Shown piece by piece: positions 58,853-64,000 of a stretch of DNA of 64,000 nucleotides (positions are counted from its first letter, which is position 1; each line of letters opens with the position of its first letter). The DNA lies in NCBI GenBank assembly GCA_010093685.1, contig MU006219.1:887531-951530 (forward strand), written 5' to 3'. The notes under the pieces were generated by a model. It was not told the origin of the DNA, did no database searches, and worked only from the letters and a program-made list of their open reading frames with translations. This DNA is from Ophiobolus disseminans. Lineage: Eukaryota > Ascomycota > Dothideomycetes > Pleosporales > Phaeosphaeriaceae. The position numbers and the translations under genes are program-made.

Positions 58853-60037
58853 TCAATCGGTCTTGACCCTCCCGCGGATCCGTTGTTGTTCCTCTTGGAG
58901 CTTTTTCTGCTGCCATTGCCATTCTACCAACACGGGCAAGAACTGCCAAAGATCGAACTCTGGCCACAAACACTTGAGGAAGACGATGGACGTATTTTCG
59001 TGACATTGCCAAAGCATGAAGTCACTCAAGCGTTCGACTCCGGAGGTGCGCACCAGCAGATCTAGGGGCGGAGCATCCGCCGTCATCATATTATCGGTCA
59101 GAGTTTGGGCACAGATAGACTCAGGGTCCAAGAATGTGACGTCCCCATGCGACTCGTCTTTCTCGGACGAGTTGATCGCTGTCGACGTCGACGAAGAAAC
59201 CTCGTCCTCTGCTGGGTTGCCTGCGTCTTTTGATCCAGGCGATGCCGACCGCGACTCTGGCTGCTCAGCTCCTGCGTCTGTCTCGTCCCCTAGCATCTGC
59301 TTTCGAAGATGTTGGGTTATGTGCGACTCGGAGAAGGCGCGTTTTGCCGGCGATGCGAGGTTGTGGATGGGTGTGCTGTACGTTTCGACAGTCTTCATGA
59401 CAGCTGTGGTGATCTCGTCGCGCGATGTGTAGGGAAAGCAAACGTTGAGAACGGCCCTAGGTGGTGTCAGCAGAGGCCCCACACGCTCTCGACTCGTGCA
59501 TACTTTTTGTTGTGGGCAGTCATGGTGACCGCCTTGTCGACCGCCGCCAAAACATCCGGCTTCATGAGGTTGCGCTGTCCCAGAACACGGATCGATGCGC
59601 CGTAGCGGTCGAGGAGGGCACCATGCTCGGACAGTTGCTCCAGCTTGACCTTGGCCATGGTCATGAGCGCGTCTACCTCGTGCCGGGAGCGCTTGAAGTT
59701 CTCGATGCTGAATGCATAGATGGTAACCACCTTGACGCCGGTCTTGTAGCAGACTTCTAGTATCTGGGGGCAAGTCAGCTTCCATTGTGAGCAGCTGTAT
59801 AGGCGTGCTGCATACCCGGGCTAGAGACTCGAACCCCAGGTTGTGCCCTTCTACCGTCTCGATGTGGTGGTTCCGGGCAAACCGCCGGTTGCCGTCCATA
59901 ACAAATGCGACATGCTGGGGAACAGGCCCCTGCTTAAGAGAGCCGATGAGAAGTTCTCGAAGCTGTCTCACTGTCCATGCGACCGGCGGTGACGTCGCGA
60001 ACCACTTGTGTATGCGCGAATCGTGCAGCGACCCCAT
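58853..60037 (-). CDS. cis-prenyltransferase (dehydrodolichyl diphosphate synthase)
   Basis: Elongates farnesyl diphosphate with isopentenyl diphosphate to the dolichol precursor used in N-glycosylation, at the ER or lipid droplets. Exons on the minus strand: 59816-60037, 59504-59763, 58853-59456, total 361 residues; introns 52 and 47 bp. The region also reads open through the introns in another frame, which hides the true middle exon. UPP-synthase family marks: HVAFVMDGNRRFAR (Asp48), EGHNLGFESL, VKVVTIYAFSIENFKRS, then VLNVCFPYTSRDEI, and RTSGVERLSDFMLWQ (about residues 297-311) with the C-terminal WPEFDLW. An acidic Ser-rich insert of ~70 residues lies before RTSG. Resembles Rer2/Srt1; which of the two it is cannot be decided from the sequence alone. 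Confidence 0.92.
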   Translation of the reverse strand: MGSLHDSRIHKWFATSPPVAWTVRQLRELLIGSLKQGPVPQHVAFVMDGNRRFARNHHIETVEGHNLGFESLARVCSTPIQLLTMEADLPPDTRSLLQDRRQGGYHLCIQHRELQALPARGRRAHDHGQGQAGATVRAWCPPRPLRRIDPCSGTAQPHEAGCFGGGRQGGHHDCPQQKVCTSRERVGPLLTPPRAVLNVCFPYTSRDEITTAVMKTVETYSTPIHNLASPAKRAFSESHITQHLRKQMLGDETDAGAEQPESRSASPGSKDAGNPAEDEVSSSTSTAINSSEKDESHGDVTFLDPESICAQTLTDNMMTADAPPLDLLVRTSGVERLSDFMLWQCHENTSIVFLKCLWPEFDLWQFLPVLVEWQWQQKKLQEEQQRIRGRVKTD

Positions 60038-60424
60038 GGTAGGATTTGTTGAGGTACTCGTTCAGGTGTATCGCGACTTGTAAATGCGGCAGCGAGCGGG
60101 TTGCAACGCGGAATCTAAGACGCTGCAAAGTACAGGGACGCAACAAGGAAACAGGGTGTCATGAATTAGGCTGCATGCTGTATAAGATTACCGTCAATGG
60201 CAAGATATACGTAAGAAACACAAGGCGCTCTGACGCGGTTCCAAGGACCGCCTCGGTCGCTCTTCCCAGGACTGTGCTGTGGCGGTGTGGCTTGATGTGT
60301 TGGGGGCTAAGCCCGATCCTGCCCCTAGCTTCTTCCGGTGCCGACAGCCGACAATCTTCCTCCGAGTCTCTTTGCCGCGTCACTTGCTCTCGTACACTCC
60401 CTCGATCCATCTCCGTTCGTCATC
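60038..60424. promoter_or_regulatory. divergent promoter, cis-PT and 557-residue protein
   Basis: 387 bp between opposed start codons at 60037 (minus) and 60425 (plus). No gene fits here and no TATA box is clear. The plus-side leader is C/T-rich. Confidence 0.5.
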
Positions 60425-62272
60425 ATGGTCGACGACGAGGCACAGAAGGATGTCGTGCTTCTCGCCGAGCAGGTTGCCGAAGGCTACGCAGCACTTAACG
60501 GGGAGTTTCAGATTCTGTTCCATCAGCAGAAGCAACTGGAGAGCAAGCTGTCGTGGGCCAAGCAGCAGGTTAGTCAATGTCTCTCTTTTTTCTTATTCCA
60601 TTCTTGTGATGAGAAACCTTTAGCTCTAGACCTGCAGCTGCATCGCAGCTCTGACAGACAACAACCACAGCATACCTGATCTTGAACCCTTCCACCTTTC
60701 GCTACAGCATCATTTGACTAAGCAAAAGCTGACCCCCAACAGTACCTAGATCTATTGAAACGAGTTACACCTAACACGCTCTCCCAAGACCATCTCACAT
60801 TCTTACAAGACCTCGAACGTGTCGGCGATGAACAGCCTCGGCTTCCCTTGAACCTAGTCGAACAGCTGGCGCAATGTGATGATGTAGAGCGCAAGGGTCG
60901 AGCAGTAGTCCTCAGACAGGCTGACGTCGCTGCGGCCAATCTTAGTGCGGTGGACCCTGAAGTGAAAATTTGGAGTGGCCCCTCCGCGGACACATCGACG
61001 ACGGTGCCGCAACTACAAACAGGCACTGATGTGACTTCGCCTCTGGAAAAAGACTTCACAATCGCAGGGACCCCCAGTAGGCTTGGGTGCCCTTTTGCCT
61101 CGACTAGCGGCAGAGGAAGTCCGTTGGCAACCCCGCGCAGCTCCACCTCACGGCTAAGTCTGCGCGGACGTCGTTCCAAACGGCCGTCGTTCACCGACCC
61201 CATACGGGCGGAGATCTGCGGAAACATTGCGCCATCCACTGAACCGTCCGTGGCTGCCTCTGGGTCTGCAGCTGTCTGTCCAATACGTTTCCTTGACCAG
61301 CACGACCCCGAAGAAGTCGCAAAGTACTTCGAGAAGCACAAACACGAGCTGCCACGGAGCCACGAAGTATGCATCACCCGATTTCAGAGCAACCAGGAGA
61401 GCATCGAGCAGCTGGACCGGAAATACGGCAATCTGGTGAACATGATTCAAGGGCTCGGCCAAAAGCATCAGGCATGGCTCCCAGACGAGCCAGAAGATGC
61501 CATTGAAGAGGAGCCGGAATTCGGGAGCGCTGATGGGCGACAGTCCCGCGAAGGCATTCGACACACATCATCAGGACAACGGTTAACACGTCTCGAATCT
61601 ATCCAGCCCACACTGCCAATGGCCGGTGGGAAGGCTGATGCCCGCGTAGAGAAGTGGGCCACGGCCGTTTCGGCAAGCTTACACGAGGACACACCATCAG
61701 TAGAGGAAGCATCGGCAGATCATGGTGTGGACGAAGCAAGAACTGCTCAATTCGACCGTCCCATGAAGGAGGTTAGAGTCGGAGAATCGCCGAGTAGGCC
61801 ATGGGGTATCACCATTCCGCCCAAATACACAGACGGCCACAGCTCATCATCAGTCGGTTCTGCTCCAACTGCATCCCCACCGATGCCTCTCACAACCGAT
61901 CACCCGATTGGCGAAACGCCGCAGAAGTTGGGCAAGTGCCCCTTTGACCACCAAGCCATGGGCAAAACACCCGAGCACAGGTCGAGGCCGCCGGCGATGC
62001 CTCAACCACAGCCACTGACAGAGCCCATCACGCCTCGTCCGCCACTTGCAGAGCCCATGTCTCGTACAACACCTGCAGAAAGCCGGGCGCATGCGCAGCC
62101 ACCGAGACCAGAAACCAGAGCTCCAGAAACCAGAGCTCCAGAAACCAGAGCTCCAGAAACCCCCACACATGTCCCGCAGATGGTGTTCAACGGCCCCGTT
62201 TTCCTTGGGTATCCACCAGACCAGCTCCTCATGCTGTTACAAAATAGCAATCTGGGAGCTGCGCTAAGATGA
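60425..62272 (+). CDS. conserved uncharacterised protein
   Basis: Not recognised. Two exons, 60425-60568 and 60743-62272, give 557 residues; the 174-bp intron (GTTAGT..CCCAACAG) is longer than usual here. The N-terminal ~90 residues form helices (VLLAEQVAEGYAALNGEFQILFHQQKQLESKL..., then LLKRVTP, LTFLQDLERVGDEQ). A block at about residues 235-300 is the most conserved-looking: CPIRFLDQHDPEEVAKYFEKHK, ELPRSHEVCITRFQSN, QLDRKYGNLVNMIQGLGQKH. I recall this block in hypothetical proteins of Pezizomycotina. Residues 300-500 are disordered, with a tandem PETRA repeat at about 503-520. The C-terminus MVFNGPVFLGYPPDQLLMLLQNS looks like a conserved short motif. Shares a promoter with the cis-PT gene. 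Confidence 0.75.
62108..62161 (+). repeat. 15-bp minisatellite encoding PETRA
   Basis: Three perfect 15-bp units (62108-62122, 62123-62137, 62138-62152) plus a partial fourth, encoding PETRA repeats in the disordered part of the 557-residue protein. Perfect units suggest recent expansion. Confidence 0.85.
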
Positions 62273-62497
62273 GCAGAAGCGTTTTCGTTGACGAGGTATT
62301 GTATTGTAATCGCAAGGTAGGCGCCGAATGACTGTTTACGTGCGCTTCATATTACTGCTCTTTCTGCCGACCATGTGCCTTCACCCCATGCGTTGTTGTT
62401 CATATCTCTCGTTACTGATCGACTGTCGTCAAAACTCTACGTGCCTGTCTCCATGCACCTGCCGCTGATCAGTCGCGGACCGGCAGATGGTCTTTGC

Positions 62498-63188
62498 TCA
62501 TTTCTGCTTCAGATCTGTCATCCACGTCCTCACAGCCTTCGCACTGTCATGCGCTGCTCGAAATACTACTCCACGTCAGCTGCTGCAATCTTGGTCGTAC
62601 ACGGTACTCGTACGTTGCCGCTCATTTTCATCCAGGCCACGCATAAAGTCCGCACCCTCGCCTAAAGCGCCACGCGGGTTGTGAGCTTGATCGGCTATTA
62701 CCGCAGCTCTAGCTTTAAAAGTCTGTCGATTGTCAATCAGAGATCACTTGCGTGACAGACCGCAGAAACTTACATCACTTAGCACCTCAATCATCTCTTC
62801 CTCCTCGAACAACTCCAGGATTCGAGCGCCAAGATCATAGAAGTGCGGCGCGAGGGCTCGTAGATCGACAGTCCGAGGGTCAGCTTTGAGGGCATTCAAG
62901 ACACGCGGTGACAGGGCGGAGGGCGGATCGAGCGTTACGAGAGAGGAAGTGTTTAGGCTCTGACTGTCTGATGGTCAGGCAGGTGAGAATTGGAAGACGA
63001 GGCAGATGTAGATACCTCAATGCAAGCATTTCCCCAAGCCACAGCGGAAGCTCAACTTTGGAGCCTTGCTTCATGTCGCCACTCATGTTGCCTTCGAGAA
63101 AGCCCAAGCCGGGCACGGTGAGCTCAAAGGTACAGGGCACTTTTTGCGCATCTGTAAGGATGGCGTCGATGTCGTAGTACGAGCTCAT
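62498..63188 (-). CDS. PSF3: GINS complex subunit Psf3
   Basis: Subunit of the GINS tetramer, which with Cdc45 and MCM forms the replicative helicase in the nucleus. Four exons on the minus strand: 63016-63188, 62774-62963, 62601-62722, 62498-62543; introns 52, 51 and 57 bp; 176 residues. Start is MSSYYDIDAILTDAQKVPC, then FELTVPGLGFLEGN and VELPLWLGEMLAL, which is the conserved Psf3 N-terminus. After splicing, SLVTLDPPSALSPRVLNALK, then LRALAPHFYDLGARILELFEEEE, then the DFMRGLDENERQ block. The tiny last exon supplies KAVRTWMTDLKQK, matching the family's C-terminal helix; without it the protein would stop early. Length is a little under yeast Psf3 (~190), so one boundary may be off. Convergent with the 557-residue protein, 225 bp apart. 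Confidence 0.9.
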
Positions 63189-64000
63189 GATGCGGGACTA
63201 CTGTAGTGCATGCGTTAGAGACTGTCTAGTTTCCGCTGACAACAGCGTTTTGAGCTGCAGTGGCCAGCCTGAGGCATCGACGTGTCGCGTACCATGTAGC
63301 CAGCCTGCAGATTGTAACAAATATGCAAGGGAGATGGGAGGAAAGAGTGAAAAAGACCAGACTTTAGTCGCAGTGGCCTGCGAAAGAGGCAAAATTGAGT
63401 TGTCGTTTAGTGATAGAATTGGTCCGCTTACCGTGGTGTCGCCTCTCTTGCGCGTCGATGAATGCCTGGAGGGACGTTGGAGGATATTTAGCGCGCGTAC
63501 TCGCAGCCTTTGACTTGAATCACGATTGCTTTTTCTTGCAGCGCGTTAAGGAGCTTCCTGCCACTCAAAGAACTGATTCCGCGTGTTGTCCGCACTTTCA
63601 CACCTCGAGGTTGTTGACGCGTTATCGATTAGTTAGCTCCACACCTAGCCCGCTGTAGGTGAGGTGCTCTAAGCTCCGGTACGAAGCGTCGGGAGCTCGC
63701 ATGAACGACAATTGCGATACTTCACACTTCACCGTCCAGCGCATTCAACTAAGCATCCAGCTGAGCATCCGTATAGTACGTCTTTGCCGACCAAGCTCCA
63801 CACCCGCCCGCGTGCTGGCTGCACCGGCCACTCACACCTCCCCCAGCCTTGCAAGTCCCGGGCATTACTAACAAACGGTGACACAGACAACAAGCTTCTG
63901 CAGGCTCGAGTGTGCTTCGCTGTATTCTTTGATGACTGGCAGCTTCGAGTATTCCCCCACCGCGCCCTAGGCCCGCTTTCCACTCACACCCACGGCCCCT
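63189..64000. other. right-edge intergenic sequence
   Basis: 812 bp. It contains the PSF3 promoter. No open frame here shows a family or splice signals. A gene continuing beyond the window cannot be excluded. Confidence 0.45.

Noticed and set aside
58853..60037. One continuous 394-residue product at the cis-prenyltransferase locus
   Set aside because: The central part (Arg/Gly/His-rich) is the wrong frame. Splicing at 59815/59764 and 59503/59457 restores the family blocks.

Overview
This window is nuclear DNA of a filamentous ascomycete (Pezizomycotina), most likely a Dothideomycete close to Pleosporales. That placement is an inference from gene content and style. Genes lie singly on both strands, most introns are 47-60 bp with GT..AG ends and CTAAC/CTGAC-type branch points, leaders are CT-rich, and the proteins are typical of the group (Dph2, Rsc9, Gut1, Erg27, Psf3, MOT1-type molybdate transporter, GPI-type phospholipase B, serine carpeptidase-type S10 enzyme). 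There are no operons, no rRNA, no CRISPR, and I saw no convincing tRNA.

Layout. 1-6 kb: the 3' part of a large disordered protein, then a membrane-anchored type-B carboxylesterase. 6.7-10.1 kb: a dynamin-like (SLIP-GC-type) GTPase gene whose splice sites look intact but whose reading frame is broken at least four times. 10.1-13.5 kb: almost nothing. 13.5-23.2 kb: lysophospholipase, DPH2, a REC114-like meiotic protein and RSC9, the last two head to head. 23.25-31.8 kb: an 8.6 kb stretch with no recognisable gene, which holds a three-copy ~125-bp degenerate tandem repeat. 31.8-36.1 kb: glycerol kinase and 3-ketosteroid reductase, head to head across 1.16 kb. 37.4-43.9 kb: a coiled-coil protein, a secreted alpha/beta hydrolase, a molybdate transporter and a small frame-broken membrane protein. 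44.9-51.1 kb: a small orphan protein, a SET-domain methyltransferase and a conserved disordered protein. 52-58.2 kb: a membrane-anchored serine carboxypeptidase with a duplicated cytosolic tail, a GT25-like glycosyltransferase and an F-box-like protein. 58.8-63.2 kb: cis-prenyltransferase, a conserved uncharacterised protein and the GINS subunit PSF3.

The genes do not form one pathway. Functional links are loose: sterol and dolichol synthesis (ERG27, cis-prenyltransferase), glycosylation (cis-prenyltransferase, GT25), lipid and glycerol turnover (phospholipase B, GUT1), and chromosome biology (REC114-like, RSC9, PSF3, SET protein). The strongest second-look items are the frame-broken GTPase, the gene-free 8.6 kb block with its repeat, the ATG-only first exon and duplicated tail of the carboxypeptidase, and the small frame-broken membrane protein. 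I found no convincing new biological system. Exon boundaries below were derived by eye from splice signals and reading phase.
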